Shown: positions 33,826-41,837 of the stretch, one piece after another
Layout: every line of letters starts with the position of its first letter
Position numbering within the stretch: the first letter of the stretch is position 1
Position numbers and translations under genes: made by a program
Assembly (NCBI GenBank): GCA_944383925.1
Contig: CALWRM010000028.1
Coordinates: 1 to 60,303 of the forward strand
From: an uncultured Clostridia bacterium
GTDB lineage: Bacteria > Bacillota > Clostridia > Christensenellales > UBA1750
Direction of reading: 5' to 3'
Length of the DNA: 60,303 bases
The notes under the pieces: model-generated
Databases searched by the model: none
The model's input: the letters and a program-made list of their open reading frames with translations, nothing else
Told to the model about the DNA's origin: nothing

Positions 33826-34488
33826 TCAGGCTGCCTTGTTGGACAGCATGGTGCGCTTGAGCATGTGCTGCACGCCGGGGATGAAGGCCACGACGGCGCA
33901 GATCAGGCCGTCCACGCCCACGGAGCTGAGGTTGTAGATCAGGGAGTAGACCAGAGGGCCGTGGCCGGAGCCCTCGGCGTATTCGGCGAAGAACACCACG
34001 CCGGAGAACACGTGCATGGCGATGCGCACCGCGCTGGCCACGATCACGCCGACGGGGAAGCTCCAGCTGGCCTTGTTCTTGCTAAACAGGCCGGTGAGGC
34101 CGAGGGCGGAAAAGGCCAGGGGGTAGTCCAGCAGCACCTGCCAGACGTTGAGGAAGTACATGTCCTGGAACATCTGCAGGAAGCTGTAGGCCAGGGCGCA
34201 GATCAGGCCGGGGCCGATGCCATAGGCGAAGGCGAACATCATCACCGGCAGCATGGAGCAAAGGGTGATGGAGCCGCCCTGGGGCATATGGTAGAGGCGC
34301 ACGTAGCTGAGCACAAAGGATAGGGCGATGCAGATGGCGCCCACGGCCAGCATGCGCGCGTTCCACTTCACCTTGGTCGAAAGGGTCAGCAGCGCGACGC
34401 CCAGGACGATCAGCAGGGCGAGGGTCAGGTAGATGGGCCAGCGGATGTAACTAAAGTTGTCCACCAGCTCGATGAAGAACTGTTTCAT
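33826..34488 (-). CDS. thiT: Energy-coupled thiamine transporter S-component ThiT
   Basis: A 220-residue membrane protein with six hydrophobic segments, typical of ECF S-components. The thiamine-family signatures are LSYVRLYHMPQGGSITLCSM (about residues 60-79) and the later YGIGPGLICALAYSFLQMF and LDYPLAFSALGL. It captures thiamine and delivers it to a shared ECF module encoded elsewhere. The start at 34488 has AAGGAGG nine bases upstream; the longer frame to 34611 covers the riboswitch region. A TPP riboswitch precedes it, which independently supports the function. Confidence 0.95.
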   Translation of the reverse strand: MKQFFIELVDNFSYIRWPIYLTLALLIVLGVALLTLSTKVKWNARMLAVGAICIALSFVLSYVRLYHMPQGGSITLCSMLPVMMFAFAYGIGPGLICALAYSFLQMFQDMYFLNVWQVLLDYPLAFSALGLTGLFSKNKASWSFPVGVIVASAVRIAMHVFSGVVFFAEYAEGSGHGPLVYSLIYNLSSVGVDGLICAVVAFIPGVQHMLKRTMLSNKAA

Positions 34489-34551
34489 GGGTCCAAACCT
34501 CCTTCTGCGTTTGCTTCTCTCCCCTTCGCCTTTTTTTGCAGCCTGCCCAAC

Positions 34552-34581
34552 AAAAAGCGCCGCTTCCGCATGGAAGGGCGC
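34552..34581 (-). terminator. Riboswitch-controlled terminator upstream of thiT
   Basis: On the minus strand GCGCC-CTTCC pairs with GGAAG-C-GGCGC (one bulged C) and is followed by TTTTTG. It lies between the TPP aptamer and the thiT Shine-Dalgarno, so it is the likely expression platform. Confidence 0.75.
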
Positions 34582-34644
34582 GAGCCATCGGTGGCATGAC
34601 AAGCCGGACATACGGGGGCGTCCCGCGCCGCCCGGCTTGACTTC

Positions 34645-34738
34645 TCCGCTTCCCTACGGTAGGATTATCTACACAGGTTTCAAGGGTCGAGGGGCTTTTT
34701 TGCCCGCTCCTCTCAGCGCTAGCGCGCTCCCCCAGCGA
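34645..34738 (-). promoter_or_regulatory. TPP riboswitch (THI element)
   Basis: The minus strand shows the THI-box signature in order: GCTGGGGGAGC, GCTGAGAGGAGC, GACCCTTGAAACCTG and TAATCCTACCGTAGGGAAGC. The CTGAGA and ACCTG-TAAT parts form the pyrimidine- and pyrophosphate-sensing helices. Thiamine pyrophosphate should favour the downstream terminator and shut off thiT. Confidence 0.95.
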
Positions 34739-34764
34739 ATGGGATATGAAGTTTTCCAAGGCAC

Positions 34765-34794
34765 AGCATACGCCGTTCATGCCGCCGCTGTCAA
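34765..34794 (-). promoter_or_regulatory. Promoter of thiT
   Basis: TTGACA (34789-34794), an 18-bp spacer and TATGCT (34765-34770) on the minus strand, about 30 bp before the aptamer begins. Confidence 0.85.
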
Positions 34795-34841
34795 GTTAAA
34801 GAATGGGACCGGCCCAGGCCGGCCGATAAGGAGGAACCCCG

Positions 34842-35420
34842 TTGAGCAGCCACTTTTTCGCCTACATGTCCAGAATGAAGCATATCAAGCGCTGGAGCCT
34901 GATGCGCAACACCTGGCAGGAGGACATCGCCCAGCATTCCCTACAGGTGGCCATGATCGCCCACGCCCTGGCCGTATACAGGAACGAGCGCTTTGGCGGC
35001 GGCGCCAATCCGGAGCGCGCCGCCTGTCTGGCCCTCTACCACGAGGCCCCGGAGGTAATCACCGGCGACTTGCCCACGCCCATCAAATACTTCAGCCAGG
35101 ATTTCCGCGAGGCTTTCGGCACGATCGAGCGTCTGGCCGCGGATCGCCTGCTGCGCACCGCGCCGGAAACCCTCCGGCCCGTGCTCGCCCCGCTGATCGA
35201 AAGCCCCGAGTCGGATCCGGAATGGCCGCGCGTCAAGGCCGCGGACACCCTGGCCGCCTACATCAAGTGCATCGAGGAGGAGCGGGCGGGCAACCGCGAA
35301 TTCTCCAAGGCCGCCCGTGAAACCTTGCATAAGCTGCTTTCGTATCAGATGGAGGAGGTCAGCGCCTTTCTGGAGGATTGCCTCCCCTCCTTTTCCCTGA
35401 CGTTGGACGAGCTGGATTGA
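34842..35420 (+). CDS. HD-domain protein, YfbR-like 5'-deoxynucleotidase
   Basis: A 192-residue HD phosphohydrolase. Metal-binding parts are DIAQHSLQVAMIAHAL (first H), the YHEAPEVITGDLPTPIKY segment (in place of HD: HE) and the late KAADTLAAYIKC aspartate. The pattern matches YfbR-type 5'-nucleotidases, which remove phosphate from deoxynucleoside monophosphates. The start is a TTG at 34842, eight bases after AAGGAGG. It is divergent from thiT; no clear plus-strand promoter is visible in the shared space. Confidence 0.87.
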   Translation: MSSHFFAYMSRMKHIKRWSLMRNTWQEDIAQHSLQVAMIAHALAVYRNERFGGGANPERAACLALYHEAPEVITGDLPTPIKYFSQDFREAFGTIERLAADRLLRTAPETLRPVLAPLIESPESDPEWPRVKAADTLAAYIKCIEEERAGNREFSKAARETLHKLLSYQMEEVSAFLEDCLPSFSLTLDELD

Positions 35421-35466
35421 CCAAAGGCCCGTCCCCCTGACCGACACGAAAGAAGAGGAATTGCCC

Positions 35467-36717
35467 ATGCGAAAAGCCATATCTTTGCTGCTCTGCCTTG
35501 TCCTTATCGGCCTTACGGCCGGTTGCATGGCCCAGGACGCGCCCGCGAGCGCCTCGGCCAGCGCGGAACCTTCCGCCTCCGCCGAGCCCACCCCCACCGC
35601 AACCCCCAGCACCCAGGACGCCAGCCTGGACCTGATCTCCGACGTGCTGTTGCAGAGCGAGGCCTTCTCCATCCGCCTGCTGCAAAACGGCGTGGCCGCC
35701 GACACCTCCGGTAACACCGTCTTCTCGCCTCTGGGCGTTAGCGCCGCCTTGGCCGCCCTGTACCTGGGCAGCGCCGGGGAGACGGCCGAGGAGCTCCGCG
35801 CCCTGGCCGGCTTCACCGCCGAGGCCGAGGACGTGCTCTCGGCCTTGGCCAGCTTCTCCTCCGACGCCACCGGTACGCAGCTGGTGATCTCCGACCGCTA
35901 CAGCCTCTCGGACAGCTATGTGCAGGCGCTCTCCGCCGCGGGGATGCGGTGCGTCTCGGCTTCCCTGGGGTCCGCCGATGGCACCGGCCAGCTCAACGCC
36001 GCCGCAGCCCTCTACTCCCACGCCTTCGCCGACGCCTTTGAGACCACGACGCCCTCGGAATCCCTGCTCGTGCTCACGGGCTCCGCGCCAAGCCTGGCCT
36101 TTGACACTCCCTTCCCCGTGCTGGAACGCTTCCAGGGGCTGTTCGAGTCCCCGGACGGGCTTGTTCCCTGCGACTTTCTGTACAGCGAGGGCGACCTGCC
36201 CTATTATGAGGACGAACGGGTGCAGATCTGCGCCGTTCCCATGGACGGCGGCCAGACCGAGCTGCTGCTCATCCTGCCCAAGGGCGACTCCATGAGCGAC
36301 ACCCTGGAGCTGCTGGGCCAATACGGCGGCGATTGGATCGGCGCCGACGACCTGCAGGCCTATCCCGTGCGGCTGACCTTGCCCGCCCTGTCCCTCACCC
36401 AGAACGCCTCCCTGCTGGAAAACCTCCTGTCCATGGGGCTCAGCCTCCCCTTCAACCAGACCGCCGCGGACTTTTCGCCCATGTTGGCGGAGAGCTTTCC
36501 CCTTTCCCTCAGCGGCTTTTACACCCTGACGGAGCTGAACATCAGCGAAACCGGCATCAACCACGACGGCCAAGCGCCCCAGGAGGCCAACTTCAACTCC
36601 AGCGAGGCGGGCGCGGACATGCTCCTGGACCGCCCCTTCCTGTTGGCCTTGCGCAGCAAGAGCAGCGGCGCGCCACTTCTGCTCGCCTGGATCAACACGC
36701 CCAATAGCGCCCTTTAG
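35467..36717 (+). CDS. Serpin-family lipoprotein
   Basis: A 416-residue protein with a lipoprotein signal (LVLIGLTAGC, Cys20) and a Ser/Ala/Pro/Thr-rich linker to about residue 48. The serpin core shows NTVFSPLGVSAALAALYLGS near the start, a middle LLLILPKGDSM and the C-terminal DRPFLLALRS...LLLAWINTP. The hinge of the reactive-centre loop (about 359-375) reads ISETGINHDGQAPQE instead of the Ala-rich EEGTEAAA-type hinge, so it may not inhibit proteases by the classic mechanism. It should be anchored on the outside of the membrane. It precedes hflX by 10 bp. Confidence 0.88.
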   Translation: MRKAISLLLCLVLIGLTAGCMAQDAPASASASAEPSASAEPTPTATPSTQDASLDLISDVLLQSEAFSIRLLQNGVAADTSGNTVFSPLGVSAALAALYLGSAGETAEELRALAGFTAEAEDVLSALASFSSDATGTQLVISDRYSLSDSYVQALSAAGMRCVSASLGSADGTGQLNAAAALYSHAFADAFETTTPSESLLVLTGSAPSLAFDTPFPVLERFQGLFESPDGLVPCDFLYSEGDLPYYEDERVQICAVPMDGGQTELLLILPKGDSMSDTLELLGQYGGDWIGADDLQAYPVRLTLPALSLTQNASLLENLLSMGLSLPFNQTAADFSPMLAESFPLSLSGFYTLTELNISETGINHDGQAPQEANFNSSEAGADMLLDRPFLLALRSKSSGAPLLLAWINTPNSAL

Positions 36718-36727
36718 GAGGATTGCC

Positions 36728-38497
36728 TTGATACACGGAAACACCGAAGGCCTGCGCAGCTCCCTGCTCCAGGAGCTGGAAACGCTGTATGAGGCGCAGA
36801 TCGACCGCGACGTCTTCGCCCCGCGGAGCCTGCTCCTGGCCCTGGCCGGCTTCACCGCCCGCCTGCACCGGGAAATCAGCCTGTACATCTCCCGAGGCGG
36901 GGAGGTGCTGGACGTAACCATCGGCGACAGCGCCACCGTCCCCCTGAAGAACATCAACCTGCGCCGCGGCGAGGTCAGGCTGTGCGGCGTGCGCTGCATC
37001 CATACCCACCCGGGCGGGGATTCCACCCTCTCCTCCGTGGACATACAGAGCCTGCGCAACCTGCGCTTCGACGCCATGGCCGCCCTGGGCGTCAAGGAGG
37101 ACGGCCAGCCCAGCTCCCTTTGCGTGGGCCTGTTGGACGTGCCCGGCGAGGACGGCCAGTTCCCCGTCCGCCTCACCCCGCCCCTGAACGCCTACCGCCT
37201 GCCCCAGCAGGAGCTAATGCAGTGGATCGAGGAGGCGGACCGGCGCATCAGCGCCGCGGCCCCGCCCGCGCAGCGCCGCAGGGAACGGGCCGTGGTGGCC
37301 GGCCTGGCCGATGGGCCCGAGGACCCTTCCCTGCTGGAGCTCAAGCGCCTGGCGGAAACCGCGGGCGCCCAGGTGGTGGGCGTGGCCTACCAAAACAAGG
37401 TCCGCATGGACCCGGCCACCTACCTGGGCTCGGGCAAGGCCGAGGAGCTCAACCTCCTGTGCCAAAGCCTGGACGCGGACCTGCTGTTGCTGGACGACGA
37501 GCTCACCGGCGCCCAGGTGCGCAACCTGGAGGATAAGATCGCCTGCCGCATCGTGGACCGCACGGCGCTGATCCTGGATATCTTCGCCATGCGCGCCCAG
37601 TCCCGCGAGGGCAAGCTGCAGGTGGAGCTGGCCCAGCTGCGCTACCGCCTGCCGAGGCTCACGGGCCTTGGCGTGGCCCTTTCCCGCCTGGGCGGCGGCA
37701 TCGGCACCCGCGGCCCCGGCGAGACCAAGCTGGAGGAGGACCGCCGGCGCATCCGCCGCCGCATTGCGGACATCGAACGGGAGCTGGCGGAGCTGACCCG
37801 CCAGCGCGGCATGCGCCGGGAGCGCCGCAGCCGCAAGGAGCTGCCCGTGGTCGCCCTGGTGGGCTACACCAACGCGGGCAAGTCTTCCCTGCTCAACGCC
37901 CTTACGGGCGCCGGCGTGCTGGCCGAGGACAAGCTCTTCGCCACGCTGGACCCCATCACCCGCCACCTGCGCCTGCCCGGCGGCTTGGAATGCCTGCTGG
38001 TGGACACGGTCGGTTTCATCAACAAGCTGCCCCACGACCTGGTGCGCGCCTTCCGCTCCACCCTGGAGGAGGCCATGTACGCCGACGCCCTGGTGATCGT
38101 GGAGGACGTCTCCGACGAAAACCTGGACCTGCACCGCCAGGTGGTGGACGAGGTGCTAAGCTCCCTGGGCGCCGGGGACAAGCCCCGCGTCACGGCCCTG
38201 AACAAGGCCGATCTGCTGCCCGAGGACGTGCGCCCCGGCCGGGAGGGCTTCGTGGCCATCAGCGCCACCCAAGGATTGGGGCTGACGGCCCTGCTCGAGG
38301 CCGTGGAGCAAAAGCTCACCCAACTGCGCGCGCCCAGGGAAATCCACGTGCCCTATGCCCGGGGAGACGTGGCCGCCTTCCTCCATAAGAACGGATACGT
38401 GCAGGAGGAGCTGTACGACGAGACGGGCACCCTCTTCCACGTGAGCCTGGACAGCGCCGCCTTCGAGCGGGCCAAACATATGCTGGCCTCGCGCTGA
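36728..38497 (+). CDS. hflX: GTPase HflX, long form with N-terminal JAMM-like motif
   Basis: A 589-residue GTPase that binds 50S/70S ribosomes and helps split stalled ones. Normal HflX begins at about residue 188 (VVAGLADG), with GTRGPGETKLEEDRRRIRRR, G1 GYTNAGKSS (379-387), G3 DTVGF and G4 NKAD. E. coli HflX has about 426 residues, so about 185 residues are extra. Within that extension H92-T-H94-P95, S102 and D105 have the spacing of a JAMM/MPN+ metal site. The start is a TTG at 36728 behind AGGAGG. It is in one unit with the serpin gene. Confidence 0.93.
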   Translation: MIHGNTEGLRSSLLQELETLYEAQIDRDVFAPRSLLLALAGFTARLHREISLYISRGGEVLDVTIGDSATVPLKNINLRRGEVRLCGVRCIHTHPGGDSTLSSVDIQSLRNLRFDAMAALGVKEDGQPSSLCVGLLDVPGEDGQFPVRLTPPLNAYRLPQQELMQWIEEADRRISAAAPPAQRRRERAVVAGLADGPEDPSLLELKRLAETAGAQVVGVAYQNKVRMDPATYLGSGKAEELNLLCQSLDADLLLLDDELTGAQVRNLEDKIACRIVDRTALILDIFAMRAQSREGKLQVELAQLRYRLPRLTGLGVALSRLGGGIGTRGPGETKLEEDRRRIRRRIADIERELAELTRQRGMRRERRSRKELPVVALVGYTNAGKSSLLNALTGAGVLAEDKLFATLDPITRHLRLPGGLECLLVDTVGFINKLPHDLVRAFRSTLEEAMYADALVIVEDVSDENLDLHRQVVDEVLSSLGAGDKPRVTALNKADLLPEDVRPGREGFVAISATQGLGLTALLEAVEQKLTQLRAPREIHVPYARGDVAAFLHKNGYVQEELYDETGTLFHVSLDSAAFERAKHMLASR

Positions 38498-38544
38498 CCC
38501 CTCCGGCGCTTTTTCCAACTTTTCCCCCGCTTATGCCTAAAAAA

Positions 38545-38553
38545 TGCTATACT
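38545..38553 (+). promoter_or_regulatory. Extended -10 promoter of the SGNH hydrolase/fucO unit
   Basis: TGC-TATACT with no clear -35 box, about 80 bp before the hydrolase start. Confidence 0.5.
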
Positions 38554-38587
38554 GAAGGCAAGAGACGGGCGCCCGGCCGGATCTTTC

Positions 38588-38619
38588 CCGTCCGGGCCCC
38601 GGACGGCTTTAGGCCTAAA
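38588..38619 (+). promoter_or_regulatory. Leader hairpin and palindrome before the SGNH hydrolase gene
   Basis: CCGTCCGG-GCC-CCGGACGG (38588-38606) is followed by the perfect palindrome TTTAGGCCTAAA (38608-38619), which runs into the Shine-Dalgarno AAAAGGAGG. It could be an operator or an RNA element controlling translation. Confidence 0.45.
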
Positions 38620-38633
38620 AGGAGGGCATGACG

Positions 38634-39281
38634 ATGCTATTTGAAAAGGGCGACAAGATCCTCTTCATCGGCGACTCCATCTCGGACTTCGACCGGGCCC
38701 GGCCCGTGGGCGAAGGGCTGTTCAACGCCTGGGGCACCAGCTACGTGGCGGACGTGGGCGCGACGCTGGCCTGCGCCTATCCGGAGCTGGGCCTTCGGGT
38801 GGTCAACATGGGCATCAGCGGCAACCAGGTGCGGGACCTGTTGGCCCGCTGGAAGAGCGACGTGCTGGACCTAAAGCCCGATTGGGTGAGCGTGCTCATC
38901 GGCATCAACGACGTCTGGCGGCAGTTCGATTGTCCCCAGATGCCCGAAACCCACGTGTCCCCCGAGGAGTACAGGGCCGGCTACGAGGAGCTGATCCAGC
39001 GCACGCTGCCGCTTGTCAAGGGCATGGTGCTCATGACCCCCTATTTCATGGAGCCCAACCGCGCCGATCCCATGCGCAGCCGCATGGACCAGTACGGCCA
39101 GATCGTGCGGGAGCTCGCCCAGCGGCACGGCCTGGTCTTTGTGGACCTGCAGGCTGGCTGGGACCAGCTGTTCCAGCACATGCACCCCTGCAACATCGCG
39201 TGGGACCGCATCCATCCCAACCAGATCGGCCACATGCACATCGCCCGCCAGTTCCTCCGCGCCGTGGGCGCCACCCGCTAG
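38634..39281 (+). CDS. SGNH/GDSL-family hydrolase
   Basis: A 215-residue esterase-fold protein. Block I is ILFIGDSISD (about 9-18), block II VVNMGISGNQVRDL, block III IGINDVWR and block V WDRIHPNQIGH, giving Ser, Gly, Asn and the Asp/His pair. No signal peptide is present, so it acts in the cytoplasm, probably deacetylating or de-esterifying a sugar. The ATG at 38634 is eight bases from GGAGGG, better than the ATG at 38628. fucO follows 49 bp later. Confidence 0.9.
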   Translation: MLFEKGDKILFIGDSISDFDRARPVGEGLFNAWGTSYVADVGATLACAYPELGLRVVNMGISGNQVRDLLARWKSDVLDLKPDWVSVLIGINDVWRQFDCPQMPETHVSPEEYRAGYEELIQRTLPLVKGMVLMTPYFMEPNRADPMRSRMDQYGQIVRELAQRHGLVFVDLQAGWDQLFQHMHPCNIAWDRIHPNQIGHMHIARQFLRAVGATR

Positions 39282-39330
39282 GCGCGGCGGGGGCGGGACG
39301 CCAACCATAGAAAGGAGACGTACATCCACC

Positions 39331-40476
39331 ATGTCCAACCGCATCATGCTCAACCAGACCTCCTACCATGGCGCCGGCGCCATCGCGGAGATCCCCGGAG
39401 AGATCAAGGCCCGCGGCCTGCAAAAGGCCTTCGTCTGCTCCGATCCGGACCTGATCAAGTTCCAGGTCACCGCCAAGGTCACCGACCTGCTGGACCAGGC
39501 CGGCATCGCCTACAGCCTGTATTCCGACATCAAGGCCAATCCCACCATCCAGAACGTGCAAAACGGCGTGGCCGCCTTCAAGGCCGCCAAGGCCGACTGC
39601 ATCGTGGCCATCGGCGGCGGCTCCTCCATGGACACGGCCAAGGCCATCGGCATCATCATCGCCAACCCCGAGTTTGAGGACGTGCGCAGCCTGGAGGGCG
39701 TGGCGCCCACCAAGCAGCCCTGCGTGCCCATCCTCGCCGTGCCCACCACCGCCGGCACCGCCGCGGAGGTGACCATCAACTACGTGATCACCGACGTGGA
39801 GCGCAAGCGCAAGTTCGTCTGCGTGGATCCCCACGATATGCCCATCGTGGCCGTGGTGGATCCCGACATGATGGCCACCATGCCCAAGGGACTGACCGCC
39901 TCCACGGGCATGGACGCCCTGACCCACGCCATCGAGGGCTACATCACCAAGGCCGCCTGGGAAATGACGGACATGTTCCATCTCAAGGCCATCGAAATCA
40001 TCTCCCGCTCCCTGCGCGGGGCCGTGAACAACACCAAGGAGGGCCGCGAGGGCATGGCCTTGGGCCAGTATGTGGCGGGCATGGGCTTCTCCAACGTGGG
40101 GCTTGGCATCGCCCACTCCATGGCCCACACCCTCGGCGCCGTGTACGACACCCCCCACGGGGTGGCCTGCGCCATGATGCTGCCCATCGTCATGGAGTAC
40201 AACGCCCCCTGCACCGGCGAGAAGTACCGCCAGATCGCCCAGGCCATGGGCGTTGCGGGCGTGGAGGCCATGGACCAGGCCGCCTACCGCAAGGCCGCCA
40301 TCGACGCGGTGCGCCAGCTCTCCCAGGACGTGGGCATTCCCTCCAAGCTGCCCGCCCTGAAGGAGGAAGACCTGCCCTTCCTGGCCGAGTCCGCCTACGC
40401 GGATGCCTGCCGCCCGGGTAACCCCAGGGATACCTCCGTGGAGGAGCTGAAGGAGCTGTTCCGCAAGCTGATGTAG
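39331..40476 (+). CDS. fucO: Lactaldehyde reductase (1,2-propanediol oxidoreductase) FucO
   Basis: A 381-residue group III iron-dependent alcohol dehydrogenase, very close to E. coli FucO in length and sequence: AIGGGSSMDTAKAIGI, VPTTAGTAAEVTINYVITD, KRKFVCVDPHD and DALTHAIEGYIT are near identical. The iron ligands include the Asp of the EVTINYV region and the histidines in GLGIAHSMAHTLGA and YDTPHG. It interconverts L-lactaldehyde and L-1,2-propanediol, the fermentative end step of fucose or rhamnose use. No other fucose gene is in the window. The ATG at 39331 follows AAAGGAGA. Confidence 0.94.
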   Translation: MSNRIMLNQTSYHGAGAIAEIPGEIKARGLQKAFVCSDPDLIKFQVTAKVTDLLDQAGIAYSLYSDIKANPTIQNVQNGVAAFKAAKADCIVAIGGGSSMDTAKAIGIIIANPEFEDVRSLEGVAPTKQPCVPILAVPTTAGTAAEVTINYVITDVERKRKFVCVDPHDMPIVAVVDPDMMATMPKGLTASTGMDALTHAIEGYITKAAWEMTDMFHLKAIEIISRSLRGAVNNTKEGREGMALGQYVAGMGFSNVGLGIAHSMAHTLGAVYDTPHGVACAMMLPIVMEYNAPCTGEKYRQIAQAMGVAGVEAMDQAAYRKAAIDAVRQLSQDVGIPSKLPALKEEDLPFLAESAYADACRPGNPRDTSVEELKELFRKLM

Positions 40477-40494
40477 GGGGCTGACCCCTTCCCC

Positions 40495-40535
40495 GGCCCC
40501 CGCAAACGGCTTTTCGCCGGGCGGGGGCCCTTTTC
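40495..40535 (+). terminator. Intrinsic terminator after fucO
   Basis: GGCCCCCGC (40495-40503) pairs with GCGGGGGCC (40521-40529); a smaller CGGC/GCCG stem lies in the loop. CTTTTCG follows. Confidence 0.85.
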
Positions 40536-40587
40536 GTCCGTTTTCGAGCGCTTTTGCCCAAAAACTGTGGAAACTTCACAAGCAATC

Positions 40588-40596
40588 TGCTATACT
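40588..40596 (+). promoter_or_regulatory. Extended -10 promoter of the carrier gene
   Basis: TGC-TATACT about 68 bp before the start at 40664; the -35 region is weak. Confidence 0.5.
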
Positions 40597-40663
40597 GAGG
40601 GACGCGGCGTGTCCGTCCGGCCGGACGGGCGCAGCCAGCTCGCCGAAAGAAGGCCCTGCTTTC

Positions 40664-41773
40664 ATGTCTGCCGTATGGAACTGGCTCAAGAAGGAGGCGG
40701 TGTTGGCCATCGCCGCGCTGTGCGCCCTGGTCTCCGCCCTGTTCGTCCCCCCTTCCCCCGCCTATGTGGACTATCTGGACCTGCGCGTGCTCTGCCTGCT
40801 CTTCTGCCTGATGGTGGTGGTGGCGGGCTTTCGTTCGTTGGGGGTCTTTTCCGTGCTGGCCCAACGGCTGCTGGGCGGCCGGCGAAGGCTGCGGGTGCTT
40901 GTTCTATTGCTGGTGTTTCTTCCCTTCTTCTTCTCCATGTTCATCACCAACGACGTGGCCCTGATCGCCTTCGTGCCCTTTGCCCTGCTCACCCTGGGCC
41001 TGGCGGGCAGCCGGCGCTATCTGCTGCGCGTGGTGGTGTTGCAGACCATCGCCGCCAACCTGGGCAGCATGCTCACCCCCTTTGGAAACCCGCAAAACCT
41101 GTATCTCTACAGCTACTACCAGATGCGCATCGGCGACTTTTTCGGCGCCCTAGGGCTGTACACCCTGGCGAGCCTGGTGCTGTTGGCCCTGTGCTGTCTG
41201 TTCTTTCCCAACAAAACCCTGGAGCTCTCCTTTTCTCAAAAGGCCAGCATCTCCAGCCCTTTGGACGTTTGGCTGTTCCTGGCGCTGTTCCTGGTCTGCC
41301 TGGTCAGCGTGCTGCGCCTGGTGCACTACCTGATCCCCTTGGCGCTGGTGGTGCTCGTCTGCCTGCTGCGCGCCCCCAAGCTGCTCAAGGAGGCGGACTA
41401 CAGCCTGTTGCTCACCTTCGTCTGCTTCTTCGTCTTTTCCGGCAACATGGGCAACATCCCGGCGGTGCAGGACTTCTTCAGCCGCTGCATGGACTTTTCC
41501 CCCGTCGGCACGGCCATACTCAGCTCCCAGATCATCAGCAACGTGCCCTCGGCCGTGCTGCTCTCCCGCTTCACCTCCGACGGGGCCAGCCTCTTGATCG
41601 GCACCAACCTGGGCGGCCTTGGCACCCTCATCGCCTCCCTGGCCAGCCTCATCTCCTTCCGCTTCTACGCCGCCGAAAAGGACGCCAGGCCGGCGGCCTA
41701 CCTGGGCGTCTTTACCCTGTACAACCTAGCCTTTTTGCTCCTGTTGGCCCTGCCCGCCCTGCTTTGCGCCTAA
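40664..41773 (+). CDS. SLC13/ArsB-NhaD superfamily membrane carrier
   Basis: A 369-residue polytopic protein with about ten hydrophobic segments. It resembles the ion transporter superfamily that includes citrate, dicarboxylate and arsenite carriers: FFSMFITNDVALIAFVPF, ANLGSMLTPFGNPQNLYLYS and SQIISNVPSAVLLS are the two hairpin-type motifs with Asn/Pro turns, and NLGGLGTLIASLASLISF near the end. It may move a di- or tricarboxylate with sodium. It lies between fucO and the kinase-like gene but has its own promoter. The substrate is not predictable. Confidence 0.85.
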   Translation: MSAVWNWLKKEAVLAIAALCALVSALFVPPSPAYVDYLDLRVLCLLFCLMVVVAGFRSLGVFSVLAQRLLGGRRRLRVLVLLLVFLPFFFSMFITNDVALIAFVPFALLTLGLAGSRRYLLRVVVLQTIAANLGSMLTPFGNPQNLYLYSYYQMRIGDFFGALGLYTLASLVLLALCCLFFPNKTLELSFSQKASISSPLDVWLFLALFLVCLVSVLRLVHYLIPLALVVLVCLLRAPKLLKEADYSLLLTFVCFFVFSGNMGNIPAVQDFFSRCMDFSPVGTAILSSQIISNVPSAVLLSRFTSDGASLLIGTNLGGLGTLIASLASLISFRFYAAEKDARPAAYLGVFTLYNLAFLLLLALPALLCA

Positions 41774-41837
41774 GCGGCCGAACCGGGGCCTGCCCCAAAC
41801 CTGAATTCTCGCACTTTTAGGAAAGGACGGCGCTTGT

